Part shown: positions 19,321-28,794 of the stretch, piece by piece
Layout: the number at the start of each line of letters is the position of its first letter
Numbering within the stretch: the stretch's first letter is position 1
Source of the DNA: Nocardioides jejuensis
GTDB lineage: Bacteria; Actinomycetota; Actinomycetes; Propionibacteriales; Nocardioidaceae
Length of the DNA: 64,000 bases
Assembly (NCBI RefSeq): GCF_004337475.1
Contig: NZ_SJZJ01000017.1
Location: 58,283-122,282, forward strand
Reading direction: 5' to 3'
Made by a program: the position numbers and the translations under genes
Notes under the pieces: generated by a model
The model's input: the letters and a program-made list of their open reading frames with translations, nothing else
Told to the model about the DNA's origin: nothing
Database searches by the model: none

Positions 19321-20151
19321 ATGGACCTCTCCCCCGGCGCCTCCCTGCTGACGGCAGCGCTCGCCTGTGCGCTGGCCGTGTCGGTCGTGCTCCTCCTCGT
19401 CAGCCGCGTGCAGCTGCGGCGTACGCGGCGCCGCCTGGCCGCCGTCGAGAACGCCGCCGAGCCGCTCACCAACCAGGCGGCCAAGGCGGCCGGCTGGGCG
19501 GTCCGTGGGGTCGTCGGCACCGCCGTCCGGATCCGTGAGCAGGGCGTCGGCGGCATGCTCCGCTCCTCCATCGAGGAGCTCACCGGCTTCGCGGTCGAGG
19601 ACAAGCAGGCGATCGACCGCGTGATCGGCGACGACGGCACCGTCACCATCGTCTTCTCCGACATCGAGGACTCGACCGTCCTCAACGAGCGCCTCGGTGA
19701 CGACGCCTGGGTCGCGCTGCTCGACGCGCACGACCAGGTCATCCGCAAGCTTGTCGCCAAGGCCGGCGGGCACGTCGTGAAGTCCCAGGGCGACGGCTTC
19801 ATGCTCGCGTTCGGCGACCCGGCTGCCGCGGTCGGCGTGGCGATCGCGATGCAGCGGGCGCTCACCGTCTCGCGGCGCCGCGCGCTCCGTCGTACGCCGA
19901 TCCGGGTGCGCATCGGCGTCCACGCCGGGCACGTGGTGCACCGCGAGGGCGACTACTTCGGCCTCAACGTCGCGATGGCCGCCCGTGTTGCCGGACTCGC
20001 CGTCGGCGGGGAGATCCTGGCGACCGAGGGCGTCCGCGACTCCGTGCCGGACCAGCACTTCCGCCTGCGCATGCCTGCGGCCAGCCTCAAGGGGATCCCC
20101 GGCCACCACCAGTTGTGGTCGGTCGACTGGACCCCGGTCCGTCCGAACTAG
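19321..20151 (+). CDS. class III adenylate/guanylate cyclase, membrane-anchored
   Basis: A 276-residue cyclase. One N-terminal transmembrane helix (LLTAALACALAVSVVLLLVS) is followed by a ~70-residue linker and a class III catalytic domain (residues ~105-270). Visible catalytic features are the metal-binding FSDIEDSTVLNERLGD, KSQGDGFMLAF (Lys for purine selection and second metal Asp), and YFGLNVAMAARV with the transition-state Asn and Arg. It should make cAMP or cGMP; the residues point to cAMP, but this is inference. TAGCGT (19306-19311) lies 9 nt before the ATG, so the leader is very short or absent. Confidence 0.88.
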   Translation: MDLSPGASLLTAALACALAVSVVLLLVSRVQLRRTRRRLAAVENAAEPLTNQAAKAAGWAVRGVVGTAVRIREQGVGGMLRSSIEELTGFAVEDKQAIDRVIGDDGTVTIVFSDIEDSTVLNERLGDDAWVALLDAHDQVIRKLVAKAGGHVVKSQGDGFMLAFGDPAAAVGVAIAMQRALTVSRRRALRRTPIRVRIGVHAGHVVHREGDYFGLNVAMAARVAGLAVGGEILATEGVRDSVPDQHFRLRMPAASLKGIPGHHQLWSVDWTPVRPN

Positions 20152-20160
20152 GGTCCCGAA

Positions 20161-20180
20161 TCTGGCTCAGTTGAGCCAGA
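20161..20180. promoter_or_regulatory. 20-bp palindrome upstream of the unknown gene at 20237
   Basis: TCTGGCTCA-GT-TGAGCCAGA is a perfect 9-bp inverted repeat 10 nt after the cyclase stop codon. It is not followed by a T-run, so it is more likely an operator than a terminator. A TTGAGC/TAGATT pair (20171, 20197) overlaps it but with a long 20-bp spacer. Confidence 0.45.
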
Positions 20181-20236
20181 AAGTGCCGGTGACCGCTAGA
20201 TTGGAAGGCACTGCAAACCGCCAGGAAGGAGGACCG

Positions 20237-20911
20237 GTGACCGTGACCGAAGAGCAGGCTCTCGAGCCGACTCCGCCGGCTCCCGCTGCCATGACGTACG
20301 CCGACTTCGGCGAGGCGTTCCTGCGCAAGGTCATCCACCGCCGCCGCGTTCTCGAGGTGATCGAGCGCGTCCTGGGCGAGAAGATCGAGCTCGGCCCGAT
20401 CGGCGCCGGCCCCGGCCGCAAGTTCGCCAAGGTGCGCGCCACCGGCTGGTTCCAGCCGGTCTCCGGTGTCGAGATCCCCGGCCCGGACATCGGGTTCCGG
20501 ATCATCGTCCCGGTCGACGTCGACTTCGAGATCGAGATCGCCCGCGACGTCAACCGCTTCCGGGCGCGTCTGCTCGTGCCGATCACCGTGCGGCTCCGTC
20601 TCGAGCCCCCGCTCTACCTGCTGGTCGACGTCGCCCTCCCGGAGGAGGACGAGGTCTCGCTCCAGGTCGACACGGACAAGCGCCGGTCCGCTGTGCTGCA
20701 GCGCGTCGCGGGTCTGGAGAACGAGCTGCGACGCTTCATGACCCGCGTCATGGAGAAGGAGTTCGCCAAGCCCCACATCCAGCGGATCATGCGCGTCGAC
20801 CTGCTCCAGCTGGTCGATGACACGTGGCCGGAACTGGTCGACCGGCTGCTGCCGGACGACCCGCCGCCACACCACGACCCTGATGCAGAAGCAGCCGCTC
20901 ACCTGCTGTAG
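20237..20911 (+). CDS. conserved protein of unknown function
   Basis: A 224-residue protein I do not recognise. Residues 1-20 are an acidic/Pro linker. Residues 20-60 form an amphipathic helical segment (FLRKVIHRRRVLEVIERVLG). The rest alternates short strands (FAKVRATGWFQPV, FRIIVPVDVDFEIEIA, RARLLVPITVRLRLEPP) like a beta-sandwich or lipid-binding barrel. The C-terminus is acidic with HH-rich ends. No signal peptide or transmembrane helix is visible. The GTG at 20237 follows AAGGAGG; a second in-frame GTG at 20243 is equally possible. The palindrome at 20161 may regulate it. Confidence 0.75.
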   Translation: MTVTEEQALEPTPPAPAAMTYADFGEAFLRKVIHRRRVLEVIERVLGEKIELGPIGAGPGRKFAKVRATGWFQPVSGVEIPGPDIGFRIIVPVDVDFEIEIARDVNRFRARLLVPITVRLRLEPPLYLLVDVALPEEDEVSLQVDTDKRRSAVLQRVAGLENELRRFMTRVMEKEFAKPHIQRIMRVDLLQLVDDTWPELVDRLLPDDPPPHHDPDAEAAAHLL

Positions 20912-20941
20912 GGTTCAACCGCTCCCGCCAGCCGGGGGCAT

Positions 20942-21015
<74 letters not shown>

Positions 21016-21019
21016 CAGA

Positions 21020-21060
21020 AAACCGCCTCTGACCTGCTTCACGCAGGTCAGAGGCGGTTT
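21020..21060. terminator. bidirectional terminator between tRNA-Pro and hutI
   Basis: An 18-bp perfect stem (AAACCGCCTCTGACCTGC pairing with its complement) with a 5-nt loop, flanked by A-run and T-run ends. It can terminate the tRNA on the plus strand and the hut operon on the minus strand. Confidence 0.85.
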
Positions 21061-21081
21061 GTCGTTGATGGGGCCGATCGC

Positions 21082-22230
21082 TCAGGCGCGAACCCCTCCG
21101 CGCCACGTCTCCGCGACGAGCGGTACGCCGGGGCGGTAGGCCAGGTGGACGTGTGACGGTGCGTCGAGGACGGCGAAGTCGGCGCGGGCACCGACGGTCA
21201 GGCGGCCGACGTCGGTGCGGTCGAGGGCGGCCGCTCCCCCGGCGGTCGCCGCGAGCACGGCCTCGGTCGGCGTCATGCCCATGTCGCGGACCGCGATCGC
21301 GATGCAGAACGGCAGCGAGCTGGTGAAGCACGAGCCCGGGTTGCAGTCGCTCGCCAGTGCGACACGGACTCCGGCATCGATGAGCCGCCGTGCGTCGATG
21401 TACGGGTGGCGGGTCGAGAACTCGACACCGGGCAGCAGTGTCGCGACCGTGCCGGACTGCGCGAGTGCGTCGACGTCCGCATCCGAGAGATAGGTGCAGT
21501 GGTCAACGGCGACCAGCCCGAGCTCGCACGCCAGCTGGACGCCGGAGCCGTAGTTGAGCTGGTTGGCGTGCAGGCGACCGCGCAGGCCGACAGCCGCACC
21601 AGCAGTGAGGATCGCCCGGGCCTGGTCGGCGTCGAACGCTCCCTTCTCGCAGAAGACGTCGATCCAGCGGGCGTGGGGCCGAGCCGCCTCGAGCATCGGA
21701 CCGGTGACCAGGGCGACGTACTCCTCGGGCGTGATGCCCTCCGGAACGACATGGGCGCCGAGAAAGGTCGTCTCGTCGGTGAACTGCCGGGCGATGGCCA
21801 GGCTGCGCGCCTCGTCGGCGACGGAGAGGCCGTAACCGCTCTTGATCTCGAGCGTGGTCGTGCCCTGCCGCTGCATCTCGTCCACGAGCCGGCGGACGTG
21901 CGCCGTCAGCTCCTCGTCGCTCGCGGACCGCGTCGCGCGCACCGTCGTACGGATGCCGCCGGCGGCGTAGGACTCCCCCGCCATCCGTGCAGCGAACTCC
22001 GCCGACCGGTCACCCGCGAAGACCAGGTGGCTGTGCGAGTCGACGAAGCCGGGGATGACCGCGCGCCCACCCATGTCGTACGCCGCGTCAGCAGCGGGTG
22101 CCTCGGCTGCGGCGCCGACCCACGCAACGGCCCCGTCGTCGACGACGAAGGCGGCCTGCGTGAGCACCGGCTGCTCCGCATCGCCGGTGACCAGCTCGCC
22201 GATGCCGGTGACGAGCAGCGAGCCGGTCAT
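21082..22230 (-). CDS. hutI: imidazolonepropionase
   Basis: A 382-residue amidohydrolase-superfamily enzyme that hydrolyses 4-imidazolone-5-propionate to N-formimino-L-glutamate, the third step of histidine breakdown. Visible motifs are the metal site [12 protein letters not shown], the EIKSGYGL strand, [26 protein letters not shown] and [15 protein letters not shown]. It is the last gene of the minus-strand hut operon and its ATG overlaps the amidohydrolase stop (ATGA). Confidence 0.95.
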   Translation of the reverse strand: MTGSLLVTGIGELVTGDAEQPVLTQAAFVVDDGAVAWVGAAAEAPAADAAYDMGGRAVIPGFVDSHSHLVFAGDRSAEFAARMAGESYAAGGIRTTVRATRSASDEELTAHVRRLVDEMQRQGTTTLEIKSGYGLSVADEARSLAIARQFTDETTFLGAHVVPEGITPEEYVALVTGPMLEAARPHARWIDVFCEKGAFDADQARAILTAGAAVGLRGRLHANQLNYGSGVQLACELGLVAVDHCTYLSDADVDALAQSGTVATLLPGVEFSTRHPYIDARRLIDAGVRVALASDCNPGSCFTSSLPFCIAIAVRDMGMTPTEAVLAATAGGAAALDRTDVGRLTVGARADFAVLDAPSHVHLAYRPGVPLVAETWRGGVRA

Positions 22231-23414
22231 CGGGTCAGCTCCTGCAGCGTGTCAGCCAGGGCGTCGACGCCCGCAACGCAGTCAGCCATCCCGGCCTGCT
22301 CGTCGGGCGAGTGGGAGATGCCGGTCGGGTTGCGGACGAAGAGCATCGCGGTGGGGATACCCGCCGTCGAGAGGATGCCGGCGTCGTGACCGGCCTGGGT
22401 CGGGATGACCGGCCAGCCGCCGGGAGCCGCGATCCGGGCCGCGAGGTCGGCGTCGAAGTCGACGGCGGTCGACAGTGATTCGGCCGTCACCGCGACGGTC
22501 GTGCCGTCGATGCCGGCGCGCTCGGCGGCTGCCTTCTCCAGCGACGCCACGAGGTCGGACAGCATGGCCTCACTCTCGCACCGGGCGTCGAGCCACGCAG
22601 CAACCCGCGACGGCACGGCGTTCGTGCCGTTCGGGGTCGCCTCGATCCGTCCGAACGTCGCGCGCTGACCGGTGCGGCGAGCCTCCGTACTGGCGACAAG
22701 CGCCGTCTGCGCGAAGGTCAGCATCGGGTCGCGGCGGTCCTCCATGCGGGTCGCACCCGCGTGGTTGGCCTCACCGTCGAAGTCGAAGCGCCACCGCCCG
22801 TGCGGCCAGATCCCGCTCGCGACACCGACCGGCGCCTCGAGGTCGACGAGGTTGCGGCCCTGCTCGACGTGGAGCTCGACGTAGCACCCGACCCGGTCCA
22901 GCCAGGCCGAGCGACCGAGCGCCGGCTCAAGCCCGGCGTTCGCCATCACGTCCTCGAGCAGCAGGCCGTCGCGGTCGCGCATCAGCCGCGCGTCCTCGAC
23001 GCTGACCAGACCGGTCGCGAGCTGCGAGCCGAGGCACCCGATGCCGAAGCGTGAGCCCTCCTCGTCGGCGAAGACGCCGATCGCGATCGGACGCCGCGGC
23101 GTGAAGCCGCGATCGCGCAGCACGTCGACCGCAGCGAGGGACGAGGCAACGCCGAGCGGGCCGTCGTACGCGCCGCCGTCGAGGACGCTGTCCAGGTGGG
23201 ACCCGGTCAGGACGGCGTCATCGCCGCTCCCCCACCAGGCCACGAGGTTGCCGTTGCCGTCAGCCTCGAGCTCGAGGCCGCGGCGCGTGCACTCCTCGCT
23301 GAACCACGCCCGCATCTCCATCTCGGCCGCGGTGTACGGCTGGCGGAAGTACCCCTGCGTGGAGGCCGACCGGCCCACGGGCGCGATGTCGGCCCACATC
23401 TGCTCGAACGTCAT
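22227..23414 (-). CDS. M20 amidohydrolase of the allantoate/carbamoyl-amino-acid type; candidate N-formylglutamate deformylase
   Basis: A 395-residue M20-family hydrolase. Metal and active-site motifs are [38 protein letters not shown] and [11 protein letters not shown]; the substrate/dimer motif [14 protein letters not shown] is present. By sequence it belongs with allantoate amidohydrolases and N-carbamoyl-L-amino-acid hydrolases. It sits inside the hut operon (ATGA overlap with hutI), where HutF makes N-formylglutamate but no HutG is seen. I infer that it hydrolyses N-formyl-L-glutamate, or N-carbamoyl-glutamate derived from hydantoin-5-propionate. The ATG at 23414 (MTFEQMW) is the best start. 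Confidence 0.82.
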   Translation of the reverse strand: MTFEQMWADIAPVGRSASTQGYFRQPYTAAEMEMRAWFSEECTRRGLELEADGNGNLVAWWGSGDDAVLTGSHLDSVLDGGAYDGPLGVASSLAAVDVLRDRGFTPRRPIAIGVFADEEGSRFGIGCLGSQLATGLVSVEDARLMRDRDGLLLEDVMANAGLEPALGRSAWLDRVGCYVELHVEQGRNLVDLEAPVGVASGIWPHGRWRFDFDGEANHAGATRMEDRRDPMLTFAQTALVASTEARRTGQRATFGRIEATPNGTNAVPSRVAAWLDARCESEAMLSDLVASLEKAAAERAGIDGTTVAVTAESLSTAVDFDADLAARIAAPGGWPVIPTQAGHDAGILSTAGIPTAMLFVRNPTGISHSPDEQAGMADCVAGVDALADTLQELTR

Positions 23415-23454
23415 GCTCGAAGTCCATCCGTTGCGCGATTGTCCAGCAAGGTCA

Positions 23455-24888
23455 TCAGCGGGCGTGCTGTCCGGCATCCCAGACAGGCTCCGCCACGGCC
23501 ACGGACGACGTCGTACGACGGGCCCAGGCGTAGTACAGCGCCGAGGTCACCACGAGGCCGACCAGCCAGGAGATGTCTGCGCCACCGAGGGCCTTCGTCG
23601 CCGGACCGGTGTAGAGGGTCTGGGCGAGGAACGGGATCTGCGCGACCACGCCCACGGCGTACGACGTGAGGGCGACGAGATTCCACCGTCCGTAGCGGCC
23701 GTCGGGGTCGTAGAGCGCGTCACGGTCGATCTGCTCGTGCGAGATCAGGTAGTAGTCGACGAGGTTGATGGCGCTCCACGGCGTGAAGACCATGAGCAGC
23801 ACCAGCACGAAGTTGCGGAAGCTGGTCAGGAAGTCGGCCGAGGCGAAGATCGCCACAGCGACGGATGCCGCGATGAAGCCGCCGATGTAGAGCGCACGGA
23901 CGACCTGCCCGACCTGGTTCGTACGCCGGAACGCCGACACCGTGGTCAGCATGGTCATGAAGCCGCCGTAGGCGTTGAGGCAGTTGACCGTGAGCTTGCC
24001 GACGACGATGACGAGGTAGATCGCCAGCGCCACGGCACCGCCACCGGCGAGGTCGCCGAGGAAGCCGACCTGGTTGCCCAAGAAGCCGATGCCACCCTGC
24101 GAGGCCGGGATCGCTGCCACGAGGGCACCGAGCGTCATGGACCACTGCGAGCCGAGGACGCTGCCGGCGAACGTCGCCCAGAACGTCGCGGGCGCCGGGG
24201 TGTCGGACGGCAGGTAGCGCGAGTAGTCCGCGACGTACGGGCCGAAGGTGAGCTGCCAGCCGGCGCCGAGCGAGATCGCGAGCAGGAACGTGACGATGTC
24301 GAACGGCTTCGCGCCCAGCAGGCTGCTGATGTCGTGCTGCGTCGCCAGGCGGATGCCGAGGTAGGAGAAGCCGATGATGCCGACGACGGTCGAGACCCGC
24401 CCGATCGTGTGGATGTAGCGGTAGCCCAGGGTCGCGAAGACGGCGGTCAGCGCACCGAAGACGACGATGCCGAACCACCGGGCGTCGACGCCGACCGTCT
24501 CGTTGATCGCCTGGCCTGCCAGCACCGTGCCGGTGGCAGCGAACCCGAGGTACATCGTGACGACGAGGACGAGCGGAATCGCCGCACTGTAGACGCCGAA
24601 CTGCGCGCGGCTGCTGATCATCTGCGGCAGACCGAGACGCGGGCCCTGGGCCGAGTGCAGCGCCATCACGGCGCCACCGAGGATGTTGCCGAGGACCAGG
24701 CCGATGATCGCCCAGAGCGCGTCGGCGCCGAACACCACTGCAAGGGCGCCGTCGACGATCGCGGTGATCTGCATGTTCGCGCCGAACCACAGCGTGAACT
24801 GGCTGCGCGGCGTGCCGTGGCGTTCGGACTCCGGCACGACGTCGATCGTGCGGCTCTCCATGCGGGCGGCGCCCTCGGGACTCGCCAT
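23455..24888 (-). CDS. NCS1 family permease (cytosine/purine/hydantoin type)
   Basis: A 477-residue transporter of the nucleobase:cation symporter-1 family with about 12 transmembrane helices. Diagnostic features are QFTLWFGANMQITAI near the N-terminus, GPRLGLPQMISSRAQFG, and the late VFTPWSAINLVDYYLI. The substrate is not evident. Its place in the hut operon suggests urocanate, histidine-derived imidazoles or hydantoin-like compounds. The ATG at 24888 has AGGAG 7 nt upstream. A HutR-type palindrome lies 117 nt upstream, within hutD. Confidence 0.88.
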   Translation of the reverse strand: MASPEGAARMESRTIDVVPESERHGTPRSQFTLWFGANMQITAIVDGALAVVFGADALWAIIGLVLGNILGGAVMALHSAQGPRLGLPQMISSRAQFGVYSAAIPLVLVVTMYLGFAATGTVLAGQAINETVGVDARWFGIVVFGALTAVFATLGYRYIHTIGRVSTVVGIIGFSYLGIRLATQHDISSLLGAKPFDIVTFLLAISLGAGWQLTFGPYVADYSRYLPSDTPAPATFWATFAGSVLGSQWSMTLGALVAAIPASQGGIGFLGNQVGFLGDLAGGGAVALAIYLVIVVGKLTVNCLNAYGGFMTMLTTVSAFRRTNQVGQVVRALYIGGFIAASVAVAIFASADFLTSFRNFVLVLLMVFTPWSAINLVDYYLISHEQIDRDALYDPDGRYGRWNLVALTSYAVGVVAQIPFLAQTLYTGPATKALGGADISWLVGLVVTSALYYAWARRTTSSVAVAEPVWDAGQHAR

Positions 24889-24991
24889 GATGACTCCTCG
24901 GATCTGGCCGGCTCGGGACCGGCTGGACGGTAGCGGGTCGTGTGACCTGCCCCTCATTGCACAGGGCTGGAGCCGACGGCCGACAGGTCCG

Positions 24992-25591
24992 TCAGCCGGG
25001 TCGCGTCTGGGATTCCAGACGATCGACCGGGGCAATCCGCACGACGGCACAGCGGCCCGAGCCAGCTGCCGTGAGCGGGCGGTCGGTGACCAGGACGTCC
25101 CCCGGAAGGAGGGGTGCAGCTTCCTGACCGGCCGCCGCGTCGATGCTGCCCGTCAGGCCGATCAGCAGGAGCGGCTCGCCGGCGTCCAGGTCGTGCACTG
25201 CCCCGGCGCCGGTCAGCTCGAGGATCTCGACGTCCGCGCGGACGCGACCCCGCCGCGTCATCACGTTGAGGTCGCGGGTGGGACCGGCGACGGTGCAGGC
25301 AACGCTGAGGCCACCGTCGAAGGCGAAGGGCTGGAACCGCTCGAGCACCTCGGTCACCCGGGGAAAGCGGAGCGTCATCGCCGGTCCGTCCAGCAAGGTG
25401 ATCACCCGGTCGACACCGGGAAAGAGCGAGAAGTCGCCGGAGCCGTCGACGTCCGCGAAGCTCACCCGCCAGTCGAACGCCGACGCGGCGTCCGCATCCG
25501 GCGGCCACGCAGCGACCTCGGCGGTCATGCCCCCGCCGTTGCGCCACGGGCGCCGGACGTGCTCGGCCGAACGACGGAGCTCGAACGTCAT
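24992..25591 (-). CDS. hutD: HutD family protein
   Basis: A 199-residue cupin-like HutD/Ves protein, associated with histidine utilisation and proposed in Pseudomonas to limit excess pathway activity. Motifs include RPWRNGGGMTAEVAAWPP, FDWRVSFADVDGSGDFS, VDRVITLLDG and RDLNVMTRRG. The start overlaps the hutF stop (ATGA). Its last codons contain a HutR-type operator (25005-25020), so the coding end doubles as the control region for the permease gene. Confidence 0.9.
   Translation of the reverse strand: MTFELRRSAEHVRRPWRNGGGMTAEVAAWPPDADAASAFDWRVSFADVDGSGDFSLFPGVDRVITLLDGPAMTLRFPRVTEVLERFQPFAFDGGLSVACTVAGPTRDLNVMTRRGRVRADVEILELTGAGAVHDLDAGEPLLLIGLTGSIDAAAGQEAAPLLPGDVLVTDRPLTAAGSGRCAVVRIAPVDRLESQTRPG
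25005..25020. promoter_or_regulatory. HutR-type palindrome, copy 1
   Basis: GTCTGGGATTCCAGAC, a near-perfect 16-bp palindrome. It lies inside the 3' end of hutD, 117 nt upstream of the permease ATG, and would mark an internal promoter of the permease-amidohydrolase-hutI part of the operon. Three more copies lie at 28675, 28724 and 34502. Confidence 0.75.
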
Positions 25592-26922
25592 TGTCCGAGT
25601 CCGACGATCGCGCGGTGGAGCTCGCCGGGCACGTCTTCGAGGGTGACGTGCTGCCGGCCGCGGACGATCTGCCTGCCGCCCACGACGACGTCGGTGACGT
25701 CGGGCGCGGACCCGGCGAAGACGGCGGACTCCAGCAACGTGTCCGTGCCCCAGCCCGCGAGCCGCACGGAGTCGAGGGCGATCGCGGTGAAGTCGGCGAG
25801 CGCGCCTGCCTCGAGGCGCCCGGCGTCGGCCCAGCCCAGCGAGGCGTGGCCATCAGCGGTCGCCGCGCGGAGCAGCTCGGCGGCCGTCCAGTGGCCCCGG
25901 CGTTCGGTGCGCAGGCGTTCGTCCATCTCCAGCCCGCGGGCTTCCTCGAAGAGGTCGATGATCGCGTTGCTGTCGCTGCCCAGGGAGATCCGCGACCCGG
26001 CGCTGGTCAGATCGCGGGCCGGGCCGATGCCGTCAGCGAGGTCGCGCTCGGTGGTGGGCGTCATGCAGATCGTCGTGCGCGTGCCGGACAGCAGGGCGAT
26101 GTCGCCCTCGGTCAGGTGCGTGGCGTGCACCGCGGACGACCGCGCGCCGAGCGCGCCGTGTCGACCGAGCAGCTCCGTCGGCGTACAGCCGTGGTGCTCC
26201 TGGCAGGCGGCGTTCTCTGCGCGCTGCTCGGAGAGGTGGAAGTGCAGCGGCGCCTCCCGGTCACGGGCCCAGTCGGCGACGGTTGCCAGCTGGTCGGCGG
26301 GCACAGCCCGCACGGAATGGATGGCGGCGCCGACCCGCGCATGGTCGCTGCCGGACAGCGCCGACACGCGGCGGGCCCAGGCATCCGCATCACCGTCGGT
26401 GAACCGCAGCTGCGTGCCCGCGAGCGGCTGGCCCGGGCCGCCGGTGAGGTAGCAGGCGTCGAGCAGGGTGATCCGGATTCCGGCCTCGCCCGCAGCCGCG
26501 ATCAGGGCCTCGCCCATGGCGTTCGCGTCGAGGTAGGCACGACCGGCCGCGGCGTGGTGCAGGTAGTGGAACTCCCCCACCGACGTGATGCCGGCCAGCG
26601 CCATCTCGGCGTACGTCGCCCGGGCGAGGTCGAAGTAGGACTCCGGCGTGAGGCGCGACGCGACGGCGTACATGTCCTCGCGCCAGGTCCAGAACGTGCC
26701 ACCGCCGCGGTGGGTGCGGCCGCGTAGTGCCCGGTGGAAGGCGTGCGAGTGGGCATTGGCCATCCCGGGGATGGTGAGCCCCCGCAGGCGCACAGCGCCT
26801 GCGGGGGCAGCCTCGATGCCCGGCGTGACGGACCGGACCCGGTCGCCGTCGACCTCGATGAGGACGTCGGCGTGGGTCTGCTCGCCACCGAGCCAGGCGT
26901 GCTCGGCGAGGTACGCCGTCAT
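25588..26922 (-). CDS. hutF: formimidoylglutamate deiminase
   Basis: A 444-residue amidohydrolase that converts N-formimino-L-glutamate to N-formyl-L-glutamate and ammonia, the five-step variant of histidine breakdown. Visible motifs are the metal site [14 protein letters not shown], the tryptophan-rich [42 protein letters not shown] and [11 protein letters not shown]. It overlaps hutU by 4 nt (ATGA) and hutD by 4 nt. Its presence rules out the direct formiminoglutamase route and calls for a deformylase. Confidence 0.95.
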   Translation of the reverse strand: MTAYLAEHAWLGGEQTHADVLIEVDGDRVRSVTPGIEAAPAGAVRLRGLTIPGMANAHSHAFHRALRGRTHRGGGTFWTWREDMYAVASRLTPESYFDLARATYAEMALAGITSVGEFHYLHHAAAGRAYLDANAMGEALIAAAGEAGIRITLLDACYLTGGPGQPLAGTQLRFTDGDADAWARRVSALSGSDHARVGAAIHSVRAVPADQLATVADWARDREAPLHFHLSEQRAENAACQEHHGCTPTELLGRHGALGARSSAVHATHLTEGDIALLSGTRTTICMTPTTERDLADGIGPARDLTSAGSRISLGSDSNAIIDLFEEARGLEMDERLRTERRGHWTAAELLRAATADGHASLGWADAGRLEAGALADFTAIALDSVRLAGWGTDTLLESAVFAGSAPDVTDVVVGGRQIVRGRQHVTLEDVPGELHRAIVGLGQ

Positions 26923-28577
26923 GCCTTTTCCTGCATGGGGATGCGGACCCCACGCTCAGCAGCAACCTCGGCGGCCTCGTCGTACCCGGCGTCGACGTGC
27001 CGGATCACGCCCATGCCCGGATCGTTGGTCAGGACCCGCTCGAGCTTCTCCGCAGCGAGGTCGGTGCCGTCGGCGACGGTGACCTGGCCCGAGTGGATCG
27101 AACGACCCATGCCGACGCCGCCACCGTGGTGCAGCGACACCCAGGTCGCGCCCGACGCGGTCGCGGTCAGCGCGTTGAGCAGCGGCCAGTCGGCGATCGC
27201 GTCGGAGCCGTCCTTCATGGCCTCGGTCTCGCGGTAGGGCGAGGCGACGGAGCCGCAGTCGAGGTGGTCACGGCCGATGACGATCGGCGCCGACAGCTCG
27301 CCGTTCTTCACCATCTCGTTGAACTTCAGGCCGGCCAGGTGGCGCTCGCCGTAGCCGAGCCAGCAGATGCGCGCCGGGAGGCCCTGGTAGTGCACCTTCT
27401 CCTGCGCCATGCGGATCCACTTGTGCAGGCGCTCGTTGTCCGGGAAGAGCTCGAGGATCGCCTCGTCGGTCTTGCGGATGTCCTCCGGGTCGCCGGAGAG
27501 CGCAGCCCAGCGGAACGGGCCCTTGCCCTCGCAGAACAGCGGCCGGATGTACGCCGGCACGAAGCCGGGGAACTCGAAGGCGCGGTCGTAGCCGCCCTTG
27601 CGTGCCTCGTCGCGGATCGAGTTGCCGTAGTCGAAGACCTCGGCGCCGGCGTCCTGGAACTCCACCATGGCGCGCACGTGCGCGGCCATCGAGGCCTGCG
27701 CCTCCTTGGTGAAGCCGGCCGGGTCGCGCTCGGCGGACGCCTGCCAGTCCTCGAAGGCGATGCCGATCGGGAGGTACGACAGCGGATCGTGCGCGGAGGT
27801 CTGGTCGGTGACGATGTCGATCGGCGCCTTCATCTCCAGCAGCTGCGGGAAGATCTCTGCGGCGTTGCCGAGCAGGCCGATGCTCAGGCCCTTGCGGGCG
27901 TCGCGCGCCGCGATGGCCAGCTCGAGCGCGTGCTCGAGGTTGTCGGCCTGGACATCGAGGTAGCGGTGCTCGATCCGGCGCTTGATCCGCGAGTCGTCCA
28001 CATCGACGCAGATCGCGACACCATCGTTCATCGTGACGGCCAGCGGCTGCGCGCCACCCATGCCGCCGAGGCCGGCGGTGAGGGTGATCGTGCCGGCCAG
28101 GGTGCCGCCGAAACGCTTGTCGGCCACGGCCGCAAAGGTCTCGAAGGTGCCCTGCAGGATGCCCTGGGTGCCGATGTAGATCCACGAGCCGGCCGTCATC
28201 TGGCCGTACATGGTCAGGCCGAGCTCCTCGAGCCGGCGGAACTCCTCCCAGTTGGCCCAGTCGCCGACCAGGTTGGAGTTGGCGATCAGGACGCGCGGAG
28301 CCCACGTGTTCGTCTTCCAGACACCGACCGGCTTGCCGCTCTGGACCAGCATGGTCTCGTCGTCCTCGAGGTCGGTCAGCGTGCGCACCAGGGCGTCGTA
28401 CGCCTCCCAGCTGCGCGCAGCCTTGCCGGTGCCGCCGTAGACGACCAGGTCGTCGGGGCGCTCGGCGTTCTCCGGGTCGAGGTTGTTCATCAGCATGCGC
28501 AGCGGGGCTTCGGTCTGCCACGACTTGGCAGTGAGCTCGGTGCCGCGGGGGCTGCGGACGGGGCGCGCGCCTTCCAT
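26919..28577 (-). CDS. hutU: urocanate hydratase
   Basis: A 552-residue NAD+-dependent urocanase that hydrates urocanate to imidazolone propionate. The NAD-binding stretch [20 protein letters not shown], the active-site region [17 protein letters not shown], the [18 protein letters not shown] segment and [15 protein letters not shown] are all present, and length is normal. The ATG at 28577 follows GAGGAG at good spacing; the frame is open to 28628. It heads the minus-strand hut operon, with a HutR-type palindrome about 100 nt upstream. Confidence 0.97.
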   Translation of the reverse strand: MEGARPVRSPRGTELTAKSWQTEAPLRMLMNNLDPENAERPDDLVVYGGTGKAARSWEAYDALVRTLTDLEDDETMLVQSGKPVGVWKTNTWAPRVLIANSNLVGDWANWEEFRRLEELGLTMYGQMTAGSWIYIGTQGILQGTFETFAAVADKRFGGTLAGTITLTAGLGGMGGAQPLAVTMNDGVAICVDVDDSRIKRRIEHRYLDVQADNLEHALELAIAARDARKGLSIGLLGNAAEIFPQLLEMKAPIDIVTDQTSAHDPLSYLPIGIAFEDWQASAERDPAGFTKEAQASMAAHVRAMVEFQDAGAEVFDYGNSIRDEARKGGYDRAFEFPGFVPAYIRPLFCEGKGPFRWAALSGDPEDIRKTDEAILELFPDNERLHKWIRMAQEKVHYQGLPARICWLGYGERHLAGLKFNEMVKNGELSAPIVIGRDHLDCGSVASPYRETEAMKDGSDAIADWPLLNALTATASGATWVSLHHGGGVGMGRSIHSGQVTVADGTDLAAEKLERVLTNDPGMGVIRHVDAGYDEAAEVAAERGVRIPMQEKA

Positions 28578-28674
28578 GGGCTTCTCCTCATTCTCAGGTG
28601 GTCTTGGGGGCTCGTGGCCCATCTCCATTCACGCAGCCGGCCGGGCCGCCGGGAAGGCATGAAGAACGCAACCG

Positions 28675-28690
28675 GTCTGGGATGACAGAC
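28675..28690. promoter_or_regulatory. HutR-type palindrome, copy 2
   Basis: GTCTGGGATGACAGAC lies about 100 nt upstream of the hutU ATG on the divergent hutU/glutamate dehydrogenase control region. Its centre is 49 bp from copy 3, close to an integral number of helical turns. Confidence 0.75.
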
Positions 28691-28723
28691 AGTCGCCGGA
28701 CCGCCGCACACGGCCTGGCGCCT

Positions 28724-28739
28724 GTCTGGAATCCCGGAC
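28724..28739. promoter_or_regulatory. HutR-type palindrome, copy 3
   Basis: GTCTGGAATCCCGGAC, flanked by a further T...A pair, lies 55 nt upstream of the favoured GTG start of the plus-strand glutamate dehydrogenase gene. With copy 2 it could allow one regulator to control both divergent units. Confidence 0.72.
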
Positions 28740-28794
28740 AGAGGTGCGGCTCCACCAGTCGCACACGGCCATTGCCCAGGCGCTCAATGGACTC

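Noticed and set aside
28744..28794. GTG at 28744 as the glutamate dehydrogenase start
   Set aside because: It lies 4 bp after operator copy 3, leaving no room for a promoter and ribosome site. The GTG at 28795 is more plausible, though neither has a strong Shine-Dalgarno.
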